In this document: in pieces, positions 1-9,854 of the stretch
How positions within the stretch are numbered: position 1 is the first letter of the stretch
Layout of the letters: each line of letters begins with the position of its first letter
Source of the DNA: Thermodesulfovibrio sp. 3462-1
GTDB lineage: Bacteria > Nitrospirota > Thermodesulfovibrionia > Thermodesulfovibrionales > Thermodesulfovibrionaceae
Assembly (NCBI RefSeq): GCF_040451425.1
Contig: NZ_CP144374.1
Location: 1,156,501 to 1,220,500 of the forward strand
DNA length: 64,000 nt
Direction of reading: 5' to 3'
Made by a program: the position numbers and the translations under genes
Notes under the pieces: model-generated
The model's database searches: none
What the model was told of the DNA's origin: nothing
What the model saw: only the letters and a program-made list of their open reading frames with translations

Positions 1-2
1 AA

Positions 3-986
3 TTGCTTGAAACAGCACTTATCTCAGCTATAAGAAAAAAGTATGGTAATAGGTCTTCGATTAGAATAAAAATAGATCCTCAAACTTTTGATATCAATAT
101 TTTTGAAATTAAGAAAGTAGTAGAAGAGGTAAAAGATCCAGCAAGTGAAATCTCCATACAAGAAGTACAGCAAAAATATACTGATAAAGGAATTGGAGAT
201 ACAGTTGAAGTTCCATTGTCTATTCAGGATTTTGGTAGAATTGCTGTTACAACGGCAAAACAAGTGCTTTTCCAAAAAATAAGAGAAATTGAGAGATTCT
301 TAATCTATGAAGAATTTAAAGATAAAGTTGGCAACATAGTAAGCGGCACAGTTTTGAGAAAAGAAAAAGGAAATTTTTATATTCTTGTAGGAAAAGCAGA
401 AGCTATCCTGCCAGAAAAAGAAGTGCTGCCGCAGGATAATCTAAAAAGAGGAGATATTGTTAAGGCATATATATTTGAAGTAAAACAAACTTCAAAAGAA
501 CCTGTAATAAAACTGTCACGAACTCATCCGAATTTTGTAATTGGACTGTTTAGTCTTGAAGTGCCGGAGATTCAAGATGGTATAGTGCAAATAAAAAGTA
601 TTGCAAGAGATCCAGGAGAAAGAACAAAAATAGCTGTGGCATCACGGGATCCTTCGGTAGATCCTATTGGAGCCTGTGTTGGTATGAAAGGAACAAGAGT
701 TCAGGCTGTTGTAAGAGAACTGAAAGGTGAAAGAATTGACATAATTCCTTACAGTGATGATCCGAGTCTTTTTATTGCAAAAGCTCTAACTCCTGCAACT
801 GTACTTAAAGTCGGGATAAATGAAAAGGAAAAAACAGCAGTAGTGGTTGTTGAAAATGACCAGCTTTCGCTAGCAATTGGCAAAAAAGGACAAAATGTAA
901 GACTTGCCTCCAAACTGACTGGCTGGAGTATTGATGTCTTAAGTGAATCAGAATATGCTCAGATGAAAACTAAAGAAAATGAATAA
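3..986 (+). CDS. nusA: Transcription termination/antitermination factor NusA (5' end cut by window)
   Basis: NusA binds RNA polymerase and nascent RNA and controls pausing, termination and antitermination. About 327 residues are visible. The N-terminal RNA-polymerase-binding domain is partly present, followed by an S1 domain (from about residue 105) and two KH domains. The KH signatures are GACVGMKGTRVQ and LAIGKKGQNVRLA. The usual first 30-40 residues of the family are missing, so the true start lies left of the window and the first codon here is not an initiator. It ends 5 bases before recG, suggesting co-transcription. There is no C-terminal acidic repeat region, as in most non-enteric NusA proteins. 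Confidence 0.95.
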   Translation: MLETALISAIRKKYGNRSSIRIKIDPQTFDINIFEIKKVVEEVKDPASEISIQEVQQKYTDKGIGDTVEVPLSIQDFGRIAVTTAKQVLFQKIREIERFLIYEEFKDKVGNIVSGTVLRKEKGNFYILVGKAEAILPEKEVLPQDNLKRGDIVKAYIFEVKQTSKEPVIKLSRTHPNFVIGLFSLEVPEIQDGIVQIKSIARDPGERTKIAVASRDPSVDPIGACVGMKGTRVQAVVRELKGERIDIIPYSDDPSLFIAKALTPATVLKVGINEKEKTAVVVVENDQLSLAIGKKGQNVRLASKLTGWSIDVLSESEYAQMKTKENE

Positions 987-991
987 AGTAA

Positions 992-3055
992 ATGAATGGA
1001 TTAAATCTTCCCATTCAGTATCTCAAGGGTGTAGGTCCTAAAAAAGCCAGTCTTCTTAAAAAATTAGGCATACAAACAGTTAAGGATGCTCTATATTATC
1101 TTCCCTTTCAGTATGAAGACAGAAGAAACAAAAAAAACATTTTTGATATAAAACCTGGAGAAATTGTCACTGTACAAGGACATATAGTTCAGATTAATGA
1201 ATTAAAAACAAAAACTAATCTTTCAATAATAGAAGCAATTATCTCAGATTCAACAGGCTATCTTAAAGCAAAATGGTTTAATCAGCTTTATTTGAAAAAA
1301 ATTTTAAAGGAAAAACAAAAAATAAAAATTTTTGGAAAAGCTCAGATTGACTGGAGGGAAGCTTACATAGAAATTGTAAATCCAGAATATGAAATCGCAG
1401 AAACATTGAACTCTCAAAATCAAGAAATTGTCCCTGTATACAGGCTTACTGAAGGTATATCCCAAAGACAGATGCAATCAATAATGCAGGCTGCGGTGGA
1501 ATTTGGTATTCCTCTGATACAGGAGCCCCTGCCTGAAAAATTAATAAAAAAATTAAACTTTCCACATATTAATGAAGCTCTCAAATCTGTTCATTTTCCA
1601 CCGCATGATGTAGATATAAAAGCCTTGAATGAAAAAAATTCTTTATTTCACAAGAGAATCATTTTTGACGAATTATTTTTACTTCAACTTGGAATTCTTA
1701 TGATGAAGCAAAACAGAATTTGTGAAGAAGGTATATCTTTCAAGCCTGAAGGAAAGCTTTTAAAAAAGTTTCTTGAAAATCTTCCTTTTCAACTTACTAT
1801 GGCTCAACAAAAGGTAATAAAAGAGATTTTACAGGATATGGAAAAACCCACTCCAATGAACAGACTTCTTCAAGGGGATGTAGGCTCAGGAAAAACAGTT
1901 GTTGCTCTGGCAGCGATGCTTGCTGCCATTGAGTGTGGATATCAGGCAGCCTTAATGGCACCAACAGAGATACTTGCAGAGCAACATTATTTAAATATTT
2001 CTTCCCTTGTGAAAGGACTGCCTGTTAATGTTTTAATTTTCACATCCACATACAACAAACATGCTAATTTAATTGCATCAGGAACTGCAAACCTTATTAT
2101 TGGCACTCATGCTTTAATTCAGCAGAATGTTCATTTTAAAAACTTAGGACTTGTTGTAATAGACGAGCAACATAGATTTGGAGTAATCCAGAGGGCAATG
2201 TTAAAAAAGAAAGGATTAAATCCAGACACCCTTGTAATGACAGCCACACCTATTCCAAGAACCATGGCACTTACTGTTTATGGAGACCTTGACTACTCTG
2301 TGCTTGATGAACTTCCTCGTGGAAGAAAACCTGTTTTAACAAAAGTTATAGAACCTGAGAATAAAAAATTAGTTTATAAAATGATAGAAGAAGAAGTTAA
2401 AACAGGAGGACAGGTTTATGTTGTCTATCCTTTAATAGAAGAATCTGAAGTAATGGATCTGAAATCAGCAACTCAGGGATATGAAGGCTTACAAAAGCTT
2501 TTTCCTCAATACAGAGTAGGACTACTTCATGGAAAAATGCCACCAAAACAAAGAGAAGAAATAATGAAAGAATTTCGCTCTGGCAGTATCCATATTCTTG
2601 TTGCTACAACAGTTATTGAAGTTGGCGTAGATGTTCCAAATGCTACTTTAATGATAATAACTCATGCAGAAAGATTTGGACTTTCTCAACTGCATCAACT
2701 AAGAGGAAGAGTTGGAAGAGGACCGAGACCTTCAAAATGCATTCTTCTGCCCTATAAATTAACTGAAGAAGCAAAGCTGAGGCTTAAAGCAATTGTAAAT
2801 TACTCTGATGGATTTAAAATAGCTGAAGAGGACATGAAAATAAGAGGACCGGGAGAACTTTTTGGAGTTAAACAGTCAGGAATGCCTGATTTGAAAGTTG
2901 CTGATCTGATAAAAGACCAGAGTCTTCTTGAGGTAGCAAGAAAGGAGGCAGAAATAATTTTAAGGGAGAGCCTTAATCTGAGTTCATATCCAAAAATCCG
3001 AGCTTTATTAGAAGAATTCTGGAAAGATAAAACCGAAATATTTATGACAGCTTAA
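992..3055 (+). CDS. recG: ATP-dependent DNA helicase RecG
   Basis: RecG reverses stalled replication forks and branch-migrates Holliday junctions. The 687-residue length is normal for the family. The N-terminal wedge/OB domain covers roughly residues 1-150 and includes the HhH-like YLKGVGPKKA. The helicase core follows: Walker A GDVGSGKT at about 295-302, the DEQH box at about 391-394, TATPIPRT at about 417-424 and the motif VI region QLRGRVGRG. Start ATG 992 lies 5 bases after the nusA stop and has no strong Shine-Dalgarno, so translation is probably coupled to nusA. The 3' end overlaps the convergent GGDEF gene by 14 bases. Confidence 0.96.
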   Translation: MNGLNLPIQYLKGVGPKKASLLKKLGIQTVKDALYYLPFQYEDRRNKKNIFDIKPGEIVTVQGHIVQINELKTKTNLSIIEAIISDSTGYLKAKWFNQLYLKKILKEKQKIKIFGKAQIDWREAYIEIVNPEYEIAETLNSQNQEIVPVYRLTEGISQRQMQSIMQAAVEFGIPLIQEPLPEKLIKKLNFPHINEALKSVHFPPHDVDIKALNEKNSLFHKRIIFDELFLLQLGILMMKQNRICEEGISFKPEGKLLKKFLENLPFQLTMAQQKVIKEILQDMEKPTPMNRLLQGDVGSGKTVVALAAMLAAIECGYQAALMAPTEILAEQHYLNISSLVKGLPVNVLIFTSTYNKHANLIASGTANLIIGTHALIQQNVHFKNLGLVVIDEQHRFGVIQRAMLKKKGLNPDTLVMTATPIPRTMALTVYGDLDYSVLDELPRGRKPVLTKVIEPENKKLVYKMIEEEVKTGGQVYVVYPLIEESEVMDLKSATQGYEGLQKLFPQYRVGLLHGKMPPKQREEIMKEFRSGSIHILVATTVIEVGVDVPNATLMIITHAERFGLSQLHQLRGRVGRGPRPSKCILLPYKLTEEAKLRLKAIVNYSDGFKIAEEDMKIRGPGELFGVKQSGMPDLKVADLIKDQSLLEVARKEAEIILRESLNLSSYPKIRALLEEFWKDKTEIFMTA

Positions 3056-3806
3056 AGCCTGCATTTATATTTTTGGAAGCAAGTTCAATTTTATTTTTAC
3101 CACTTCTTTTTGCCTGATAAAGTGCCATATCAGCTCTGTGTATTGCCTCTGTTAAGTTGTCATTCGTATCAATCTCTGTTATGCCAACACTTACAGTGAT
3201 AAAAATTTTTTCGCTTCCTGCTTTAACTGGTTTTTTAGCTATATTTTCTCTTACTCTTTCCAGTGCCATTAAAGCTTTTATCTCATCAGTGTCTGGAAGA
3301 ATTATCAAAAATTCTTCTCCTCCGTATCTTGAAACTACATCGGTTGCTCTTAAAAAATTTTTAATCTGCAAAGCAACATGATTTAAAATCCTATCGCCTA
3401 CAAGGTGTCCAAAGTTGTCATTTATAGATTTAAAGTTATCTATATCAACCATTGCTATAGACAAATGCTGCTTATTTCTTTTTATCCTTGCCATCTCTTC
3501 TATCAATCTATTTATCCCAGCTGTTCTATTGTAAACTGAAGTTAGTTCATCAAAATAAAGTTGATTTTCAACTTTTTCAAAAGAATTATGTATTATTTTT
3601 TCCATTTTTCTTTTCAATATTTTAGCAATCAATAAATTAGCCAACACTGAGATTGCTCCTCCTAATGAAATAAGCAAAATAAGTTCTTTCTTGTCATATT
3701 GGCCAGAAATAAAAACAAATGACAAAGCAATTATCAAAAATGCATTCAAGGCAATAAATTTATTGATATCTTTTGTTATGTTCATTACAAGTATTTTAGG
3801 ATTCAT
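3042..3806 (-). CDS. Membrane-anchored GGDEF diguanylate cyclase
   Basis: This predicted diguanylate cyclase makes c-di-GMP from two GTP. The 254 residues contain two N-terminal membrane segments (about 17-34 and 42-62), a short linker, and a GGDEF domain from about residue 85. The catalytic signature is GGEEF (162-166). Five residues upstream sits RATD (153-156), a canonical RxxD product-inhibition site, so activity and feedback control are both predicted. No sensor domain is visible apart from the membrane anchor. Start ATG 3806 has the Shine-Dalgarno AGGAGG six bases upstream. It is a single gene convergent with recG and has its own promoter at 3874-3902. The signal it senses cannot be told. 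Confidence 0.9.
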   Translation of the reverse strand: MNPKILVMNITKDINKFIALNAFLIIALSFVFISGQYDKKELILLISLGGAISVLANLLIAKILKRKMEKIIHNSFEKVENQLYFDELTSVYNRTAGINRLIEEMARIKRNKQHLSIAMVDIDNFKSINDNFGHLVGDRILNHVALQIKNFLRATDVVSRYGGEEFLIILPDTDEIKALMALERVRENIAKKPVKAGSEKIFITVSVGITEIDTNDNLTEAIHRADMALYQAKRSGKNKIELASKNINAGFKLS

Positions 3807-3873
3807 CCAATTCCTCCTAAATTTTTTCTAAAAAAGAATACAAATTCTATGCCACAGTAAAAATTGTTTTAAA

Positions 3874-3902
3874 ATTTTAATTCAAGCAATACTGTCTGTC
3901 AA
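3874..3902 (-). promoter_or_regulatory. Sigma-70 type promoter for the GGDEF gene
   Basis: On the minus strand TTGACA (3897-3902) and TAAAAT (3874-3879) are separated by exactly 17 bases. This predicts a start site near 3867 and a leader of about 60 bases with a good Shine-Dalgarno. Confidence 0.65.
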
Positions 3903-3985
3903 AAAACAGGCATTTTTTACCTAAGAGGGTCAAATTTTCCAACACAGTGAGCAATAACAGTTTTTGAAATTGCCGAAAAAAATTA

Positions 3986-4013
3986 TTGTCTTGATAGCAA
4001 AACAGAGTATAAT
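3986..4013 (+). promoter_or_regulatory. Promoter giving a leaderless alcohol dehydrogenase mRNA
   Basis: TTGTCT (3986-3991), a 16-base spacer and TATAAT (4008-4013). The -10 box ends only 6 bases before ATG 4020 and no Shine-Dalgarno fits between, so transcription should begin at or next to the start codon. Confidence 0.6.
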
Positions 4014-4019
4014 ATCTTT

Positions 4020-5048
4020 ATGAAAGCCTGGGTAATCGGAGAAACAACAGAAATCAAAAATAATCAACCTTTAAATCTCATTGAAATAGGAGATCCTCTG
4101 CCTCAAGCAAAAGAAATAGTTATAAAAGTTCATGCCTGTGGAGTTTGTCACACTGAAATTGATGAAATAGAAGGAAGAGCAACTCCTTCATTTTTCCCTA
4201 TAATTCCAGGGCATCAGATTGTTGGAGAAGTTGTGGAAATTGGTAGAGAAGTAAAAAATTTTAAAATTGGTGACAGAGCCGCTGCAGGATGGATTTATTC
4301 AGCTTGTGGTAAATGTGAATTCTGCTTAAAGGAACTTGAAAATCTATGTAAAGATTTCAAAGCAACAGGCAAGGATGCTCATGGTGGATATGCAGAGTAT
4401 TTTAAAATTAATGAAGATTTTGCTTTTCCTATTCCAGAAAATTTTAAAGATGAAGAGGCTGCTCCACTTTTTTGTGCAGGAGCAATTGGTTACAGAGCTT
4501 TAAGGCTTACAAATCTTGAAAATGGTCAGAATATTGGACTGGTTGGCTTTGGTGCTTCAGGACATCTTGTGCTAAAGATGATAAAATTTTTATATCCTTA
4601 TACAAAAATTTTCGTGTTTTCAAGAACACCTTCAGAAAGGGAGCTCGCTATTGAACTTGGTGCATACTGGGCTGGAGATTTTAATGAAGAGCCTGCTGAA
4701 AAAATTAACTCAGCAATTGACACAACTCCTGTATGGAAGCCTCCAATTATGGTTTTACAACATCTTAAACCAGGAGGCAGGCTTGTAATAAACGCAATAA
4801 GAAAAGAGGAAATTGATAAAAATGAATTTTTAAACATTGACTATCCAAGAGATTTATGGCTTGAAAAGGAGATTAAAACAGTAGCAAATGTTACAAGAAA
4901 AGACATAAGAGAGTTTCTTTACATTGCCTCAAAAATTCCAATAAAGCCAGAGATTGAAATATATCCTTTTTCTGAAGCAAATAAAGCAATTCAGGATATA
5001 AAAAATAGAAAAATAAAAGGCGCAAAAGTTTTAAAAATTGGAGGTTAA
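4020..5048 (+). CDS. Zinc-dependent alcohol dehydrogenase (MDR family)
   Basis: A medium-chain dehydrogenase/reductase that would oxidise an alcohol or reduce an aldehyde with NAD(P). The 342 residues show the catalytic zinc region ACGVCHTEID with GHQIVGEVVEIG. The structural zinc cysteines are CGKCEFCLKELENLC. The nucleotide-binding fold contains GFGASGHLVLK, where the usual third glycine position reads as G-x-G-A-S-G. Length and motifs fit the AdhA/AdhP-like group; the substrate cannot be read from sequence. It is probably leaderless (see promoter 3986-4013). The stop codon lies just before nth, whose Shine-Dalgarno is embedded in the last codons of this gene, so the two are likely one operon. 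Confidence 0.88.
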   Translation: MKAWVIGETTEIKNNQPLNLIEIGDPLPQAKEIVIKVHACGVCHTEIDEIEGRATPSFFPIIPGHQIVGEVVEIGREVKNFKIGDRAAAGWIYSACGKCEFCLKELENLCKDFKATGKDAHGGYAEYFKINEDFAFPIPENFKDEEAAPLFCAGAIGYRALRLTNLENGQNIGLVGFGASGHLVLKMIKFLYPYTKIFVFSRTPSERELAIELGAYWAGDFNEEPAEKINSAIDTTPVWKPPIMVLQHLKPGGRLVINAIRKEEIDKNEFLNIDYPRDLWLEKEIKTVANVTRKDIREFLYIASKIPIKPEIEIYPFSEANKAIQDIKNRKIKGAKVLKIGG

Positions 5049-5049
5049 A

Positions 5050-5682
5050 ATGGACAAAAAAGAAAAAGTCTTAGAGATAATTAAAAGGCTTGACAAAATA
5101 TATCCTAATGTTAAAACAGCACTAAATTTTAATACTCCCCTTGACTTACTTGTAGCGACAATACTTTCAGCCCAAACAACAGATGTGAATGTCAACAAAG
5201 TTACTGAAAATCTTTTCAAAAAATATAAAACTGCCTATGATTACGCAAATGCTTCATTGGAAGAGCTTGAAAAGGACATAAAAAGCATAAACTTTTATAA
5301 AAATAAAGCAAAATACATAAAATCGCTTGCAAAAGAATTGATTGAAAAATTTAATGGAGAAGTTCCAAAAACAATGGAGGATTTAGTGAGCCTTCCAGGA
5401 GTTGGAAGAAAAACAGCAAATATTGTGCTGTGGAATGCCTTTGGAATAAACGAAGGTGTGGCTGTTGATACTCATGTAAAAAGACTATCAAAGCTCCTTG
5501 GACTCACAGAAAATACAGATTCTGATAAAATTGAACAGGATCTTATGAAGATAACACCTCGTGAGTATTGGGGAAAGCTTTCGCACCTACTCATAATGCT
5601 TGGAAGAGAAATCTGTAAAGCAAAATCACCACAGCATAAAATATGTCCATTGAATGATATATGTCCAAGTAGTGGGATTTAA
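5050..5682 (+). CDS. nth: Endonuclease III (base-excision DNA glycosylase/AP lyase)
   Basis: Removes oxidised pyrimidines and cleaves the abasic site. The 210 residues have the helix-hairpin-helix LPGVGRKTA (115-123) with catalytic Lys121, and catalytic Asp140 in VDTHVKRL. The C-terminal iron-sulfur loop is unusual. The family pattern is C-x6-C-x2-C-x5-C, but here the ligands read Cys189, His196, Cys199, Cys205, so the second cysteine is a histidine. I chose ATG 5050 because GGAGGT lies five bases upstream; an in-frame start 12 bases earlier would overlap the preceding stop. The 3' end overlaps fdhD by 4 bases (convergent). Confidence 0.94.
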   Translation: MDKKEKVLEIIKRLDKIYPNVKTALNFNTPLDLLVATILSAQTTDVNVNKVTENLFKKYKTAYDYANASLEELEKDIKSINFYKNKAKYIKSLAKELIEKFNGEVPKTMEDLVSLPGVGRKTANIVLWNAFGINEGVAVDTHVKRLSKLLGLTENTDSDKIEQDLMKITPREYWGKLSHLLIMLGREICKAKSPQHKICPLNDICPSSGI

Positions 5683-6440
5683 AGAATTACCCTTTCAGGA
5701 TTACTGTAAATGTTAAATCTGCTTCCTCTTAAAAAACCTATTACTGTTAAATTGGCTTTTTGAGCCAATTCAACCGCAAGAGAAGTTGGTGCTGTCCTAC
5801 TTACAATAACTGGAATTCTCCATTTTGCAGCTTTTAATGCCATCTCAGAGGAAATCCTTCCACTTACGAGCATAATTTTACCTCTAAAGCCCTCTCTATT
5901 GAGCAATGCCCATCCAATTACTTTGTCCACTGCATTATGTCTGCCAACATCTTCTGCAATAAATAAAATCTCTCTGTCATTTGCCAGTGCTGCAGCATGA
6001 ATGCATCCTGTTGTTCTATAAAGATTTGATTTTTCCTGAAACTCCTTAAAGAGACGAAATAAAGCATTCTGACTGACTTTCAAATCATCATCAATGCTAC
6101 CTTTTACATCATTTAAAAAACTTACAGAACTCATACATCCTGATGTAATTGTTTTACCATTAAGCGAAACATGTCCTTCAAGTTCAACCCGGGCATTAAT
6201 CTCTTTTTCATTTTCTTCAATAATTATTTTTTCAGGACACCAGTCTCCCTTTAAAATATCCTCTGTCATAAGAAAACCTATAACGAGTTCTTTGATCTGC
6301 ATAGGAGAAGCTGATAGAGAAACAACTTCCTCATTGTTTACATAAATTTTTATTCTTTTTTCCACAGCCACAGTATCATCAACTTCTATAGCCTCATCCT
6401 GTTTAACTCTAACTATTTTTTTATTTTCAAGCGGTTGCAT
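5679..6440 (-). CDS. fdhD: Sulfurtransferase FdhD (formate dehydrogenase accessory)
   Basis: FdhD passes sulfur from a cysteine desulfurase to the molybdenum or tungsten bis-MGD cofactor of formate dehydrogenases. The 253 residues carry the family blocks TGCIHAAAL, EDVGRHNAVDK and SGRISSEMALKAA. In the mobile loop, where the E. coli protein has two cysteines (CxxC), this one has a single cysteine: Cys102 in TSGCMSS. No formate dehydrogenase is in the window. It has its own promoter (6447-6475) whose -10 box ends 6 bases before the ATG, with no Shine-Dalgarno, so the mRNA is predicted to be leaderless. Confidence 0.92.
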   Translation of the reverse strand: MQPLENKKIVRVKQDEAIEVDDTVAVEKRIKIYVNNEEVVSLSASPMQIKELVIGFLMTEDILKGDWCPEKIIIEENEKEINARVELEGHVSLNGKTITSGCMSSVSFLNDVKGSIDDDLKVSQNALFRLFKEFQEKSNLYRTTGCIHAAALANDREILFIAEDVGRHNAVDKVIGWALLNREGFRGKIMLVSGRISSEMALKAAKWRIPVIVSRTAPTSLAVELAQKANLTVIGFLRGSRFNIYSNPERVIL

Positions 6441-6446
6441 AATTGT

Positions 6447-6475
6447 ATTTTAGCTCATTAAATTTTTTCTTGCAA
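6447..6475 (-). promoter_or_regulatory. Promoter giving a leaderless fdhD mRNA
   Basis: Minus strand TTGCAA (6470-6475), a 17-base spacer, and TAAAAT (6447-6452), which ends 6 bases before the ATG at 6440. Initiation would fall on the start codon. Confidence 0.6.
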
Positions 6476-6530
6476 AATATTTTTAAAAACTGCTATTCTG
6501 AAGTTAGAAAAAAATTTTTAGGAGGTAGCT

Positions 6531-6851
6531 GTGTTTAGTATCAGTTCAAAAGCAGCCGAAAAGGCAAAAATGATCCTCAAGCAGGAGGGCAAAGAAGGCT
6601 GGGGCTTGAGAATATTCTCTGCAGAAGGATATTGTAGCCCTTCATTTGGTCTTGATATTGATGAAAATCCTCAAGAAGGTGATGAAGTAGTGGAAAAAGA
6701 TGGATTAAGGGTCTTTATGGATAAACAGACCTTTGATCTTCTCAGTGAACTTGAACTTGACTACTATGAGGATGAGGAGCAGGAAGGATTCATTCTTAAA
6801 GGACCAATGCCTTCATGTGGTCCGGGTTGCGGAGGTAGTTGCGGCGTATAA
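6531..6851 (+). CDS. HesB/IscA-like A-type iron-sulfur protein
   Basis: A 106-residue member of the HesB-like fold, proteins that carry or deliver Fe-S clusters. The N-terminal region ([14 protein letters not shown]) and central [12 protein letters not shown] correspond to the first conserved cysteine region of A-type carriers. The C-terminus CGPGCGGSC supplies extra cysteines instead of the usual CGCG. The start is GTG 6531, supported by TAGGAGGT just upstream. hemB follows immediately, with its start 5 bases after this stop. Whether it is a general A-type carrier or a specialised HesB-like protein is not decided by the sequence. Confidence 0.8.
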   Translation: MFSISSKAAEKAKMILKQEGKEGWGLRIFSAEGYCSPSFGLDIDENPQEGDEVVEKDGLRVFMDKQTFDLLSELELDYYEDEEQEGFILKGPMPSCGPGCGGSCGV

Positions 6852-6856
6852 TAGCG

Positions 6857-7828
6857 ATGTTTCCAGTTCATCGCCCAAGAAGACTTAGAAAAAGCGATAT
6901 CCTGAGGCGCATGGTGAGGGAAACAGACCTCACCCCTCAGGATTTTATTTATCCAATGTTTGTTGTTCCTGGAAAGGCAGTTAAAAATCCTATATCTTCA
7001 ATGCCTGAATGTTTTCAGGAAAGTATTGATGAAACAATTAAAACAGCCAGAGAAGTTTTTTCTCTTGGAATTCCTGCGATTATTCTTTTTGGAATTCCAG
7101 AACATAAAGATGAAAAAGCCTCATCTGCTTATGATGAATCAGGAGTTGTTCAGCAGGCTGTAAAAGCAATCAAAGACTCAGTTCCTGATTTAATAGTTAT
7201 AACTGATGTATGTCTCTGTGAGTATACATCTCATGGGCACTGTGGAATCATAAAAAATGGTAAAATTGACAATGACTCAACCCTTGAAGTGCTTGCACTT
7301 GAAGCACTATCTCATGCCCATGCAGGAGCTGACATTGTTGCACCCTCTGACATGATGGATGGAAGAGTTGGAAGAATACGAAAAGCCCTTGATGAAGAAG
7401 GTTTTACAGATGTAGCGATAATGTCCTATTCTGCCAAATATGCCTCAGCCTTTTATGGACCTTTCAGGGAAGCTGCACAAAGTGCTCCAGCCTTTGGTGA
7501 CAGACGCTCCTATCAAATGGATCCCGCAAATCGCAGAGAAGCAATAAAAGAGGTAGCCCTTGACATTGAAGAAGGTGCTGATATTGTAATGGTTAAGCCA
7601 GCACTGGCATATCTTGATGTAATTTCAGATGTAAAACAAAATTTTCATGTTCCTGTAGCTGCCTACAATGTAAGTGGAGAATACTCAATGGTAAAGGCTG
7701 CTTCCCAGCTTGGCTGGCTTAATGAAGAGGCTGTAATGATGGAAATTCTCACTGCCATAAAAAGAGCTGGTGCAGATCTTATCCTTACCTATTTTGCAAA
7801 AAAGGCAGCAAAATTGCTCCAGAGTTAA
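6857..7828 (+). CDS. hemB: Delta-aminolevulinic acid dehydratase (porphobilinogen synthase)
   Basis: Condenses two 5-aminolevulinate molecules to porphobilinogen, the common step to haem, sirohaem and cobalamin. The 323 residues have the cysteine-rich zinc site in [14 protein letters not shown]. The two active-site lysine regions are [14 protein letters not shown] and [12 protein letters not shown] start at ATG 6857 because the protein then opens with [12 protein letters not shown], the normal family N-terminus; an upstream TTG in frame would overlap the previous gene. A TATAAT stands 4 bases before this ATG. Its product feeds the corrin ring that the downstream cobalamin operon completes. 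Confidence 0.95.
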   Translation: MFPVHRPRRLRKSDILRRMVRETDLTPQDFIYPMFVVPGKAVKNPISSMPECFQESIDETIKTAREVFSLGIPAIILFGIPEHKDEKASSAYDESGVVQQAVKAIKDSVPDLIVITDVCLCEYTSHGHCGIIKNGKIDNDSTLEVLALEALSHAHAGADIVAPSDMMDGRVGRIRKALDEEGFTDVAIMSYSAKYASAFYGPFREAAQSAPAFGDRRSYQMDPANRREAIKEVALDIEEGADIVMVKPALAYLDVISDVKQNFHVPVAAYNVSGEYSMVKAASQLGWLNEEAVMMEILTAIKRAGADLILTYFAKKAAKLLQS

Positions 7829-7838
7829 ACTATAATCA

Positions 7839-9854
7839 ATGGACAAATTTATACTTCACAGTCCCTTTAAACCAAAGGGAGACCAGCCAAAAGCAATAAA
7901 AGCACTTGTAGAAGGCATAAGCAAAGGTTATAAACATCAGGTTTTACTTGGTGTTACAGGTTCTGGGAAAACCTTTACAATAGCAAATGTCATTGCTAAG
8001 GTTAACAAACCAACACTGATTATTGCCCATAATAAAACCCTTGCTGCACAACTTTACGGTGAGCTAAAAGAGCTTTTCCCTTACAATGCTGTTGAATACT
8101 ATGTTAGCTATTACGATTACTATCAACCAGAAGCTTACATTCCAGAAACAGACACCTATATTGAAAAAGATGCATTGATAAATGATGACATTGACAGGAT
8201 GAGACACTCTGCAACTCTGTCAGTTCTTACTCGCAGAGATGTAATAGTTGTAGCCTCTGTATCATGCATTTATGGAATTGGCTCTCCTGATGACTACATG
8301 GCAATGCACATAAATATTGAAGAAGGCATGATTACTGAAAGAGATGCACTTCTAAGAAAACTCGTTGAAGTTCTCTATACAAGAGCAGAGGATGAATTCA
8401 GAAGAGGTTGTTTTCGTGTAAGAGGAGATGTTGTTGACATATATGCCTCCCATTGTCTTGATAAAGCTTATAGAGTTGAATTTTTTGACAATGAGATTGA
8501 TGCAATTTATGAAATAGACCCTCTTTCAGGAACCCGGATTAGAAGAACTCCAAGAATCCTTATTCCACCAAACAGTCACTGGGTAACTCCTGAACCAAGA
8601 CTAAAGAGAGCACTTGAAACCATAGAAGAAGAACTTATAGAAAGAATAAAATATTTCAAAGAAAGAGGTGAGAACCTTTTTGCTGAAAGAATTGAAAGAA
8701 GAACCCGTTTTGATCTTGAAATGTTAAGCCAGTTTGGGCACTGTCATGGAATTGAAAACTACTCAAGACACCTCAGCGGAAGACTTCCCGGAGAGCCGCC
8801 ATTTACATTAATAGATTACCTTTATGCAGGACCTTCAAAAGGAGATTTTCTAACAGTTATTGATGAAAGCCATGTAACAGTTCCACAAATTGGAGGAATG
8901 TATGAAGGAGACAGGTCTCGCAAGCAAACACTCGTTGATTATGGATTCAGACTGCCCAGTGCACTTGATAACCGTCCATTAAAGTTTGAAGAATTTGAAC
9001 ACAGAATGAATTATGTAATTTATGTTTCAGCTACTCCAGGAGACTATGAAATTGAAAAATCAGGTGGAAGAGTGATTGAACAAATTATAAGACCAACAGG
9101 ACTTGTTGACCCTAAGATGGAGGTTCGTCCAGCTACAAACCAGGTTGAAGACCTTCTTGAAGAAATTCATAAAAGAGTTGAAAGAGGAGAAAGGGTTCTT
9201 GTAACAACTCTTACAAAAAAGATGGCTGAGGATTTGACTGATTATTATAGTTCACTTGGAATTAAAACAAAATATTTACATTCAGATATTGATACCCTTG
9301 AAAGGGTTGAAATTTTAAGAGATCTAAGACTTGGTAAGTTTGATGTCTTAATTGGAGTAAATCTTTTAAGAGAAGGGCTTGACCTTCCAGAAGTCTCTCT
9401 TGTTGCGATATTTGATGCTGATAAAGAAGGATTTCTTCGTTCTGAAAGGTCACTTATTCAAACAGCAGGCAGAGCATCAAGAAATATAAATGGCACAGTA
9501 ATTCTGTACGCTGATACAATTACAGAGTCAATGAAGAGAGCAATTGAGGAAACTGAAAGAAGGAGAAAAATCCAGCTTGAGTATAACAAAAAAATGGGAA
9601 TTGTTCCTGAAACAGTAAAAAGCAAAATTAAAGACATTCTTTCATCAATTTATGAAAGAGATTACTTTACTGTTGATGTTGTCAAAGAAGACACTGAAGA
9701 GTATAAACTCAGTGAAAAAACCTTAAAAAAACTTGAGGAGGAGATGAGACACGCAGCAGAAAATCTTGAATTTGAGAGAGCTGCTCAGATAAGAGACAGG
9801 ATATTTAAAATCAAGGAAAAGATGCTACAGTTAGGATTAAAGCTTAATTCCTGA
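7839..9854 (+). CDS. uvrB: Excinuclease ABC subunit B
   Basis: The damage-verifying helicase-like subunit of nucleotide excision repair. The 671 residues contain Walker A GVTGSGKT (38-45) and the DNA-gripping beta-hairpin region [15 protein letters not shown]. The helicase C-terminal motifs include QTAGRASRN. The C-terminal UVR motif that binds UvrC is [22 protein letters not shown]. The start ATG lies 10 bases after the hemB stop and has no Shine-Dalgarno. The 3' end overlaps btuF on the other strand by 11 bases. No uvrA or uvrC is nearby. Confidence 0.97.
   Translation: MDKFILHSPFKPKGDQPKAIKALVEGISKGYKHQVLLGVTGSGKTFTIANVIAKVNKPTLIIAHNKTLAAQLYGELKELFPYNAVEYYVSYYDYYQPEAYIPETDTYIEKDALINDDIDRMRHSATLSVLTRRDVIVVASVSCIYGIGSPDDYMAMHINIEEGMITERDALLRKLVEVLYTRAEDEFRRGCFRVRGDVVDIYASHCLDKAYRVEFFDNEIDAIYEIDPLSGTRIRRTPRILIPPNSHWVTPEPRLKRALETIEEELIERIKYFKERGENLFAERIERRTRFDLEMLSQFGHCHGIENYSRHLSGRLPGEPPFTLIDYLYAGPSKGDFLTVIDESHVTVPQIGGMYEGDRSRKQTLVDYGFRLPSALDNRPLKFEEFEHRMNYVIYVSATPGDYEIEKSGGRVIEQIIRPTGLVDPKMEVRPATNQVEDLLEEIHKRVERGERVLVTTLTKKMAEDLTDYYSSLGIKTKYLHSDIDTLERVEILRDLRLGKFDVLIGVNLLREGLDLPEVSLVAIFDADKEGFLRSERSLIQTAGRASRNINGTVILYADTITESMKRAIEETERRRKIQLEYNKKMGIVPETVKSKIKDILSSIYERDYFTVDVVKEDTEEYKLSEKTLKKLEEEMRHAAENLEFERAAQIRDRIFKIKEKMLQLGLKLNS

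Noticed and set aside
7831-7836. TATAAT just before uvrB (and 6847-6852 before hemB) as leaderless promoters
   Set aside because: The boxes end only 2 and 4 bases before the start codons, too close for normal initiation, and no -35 box fits.
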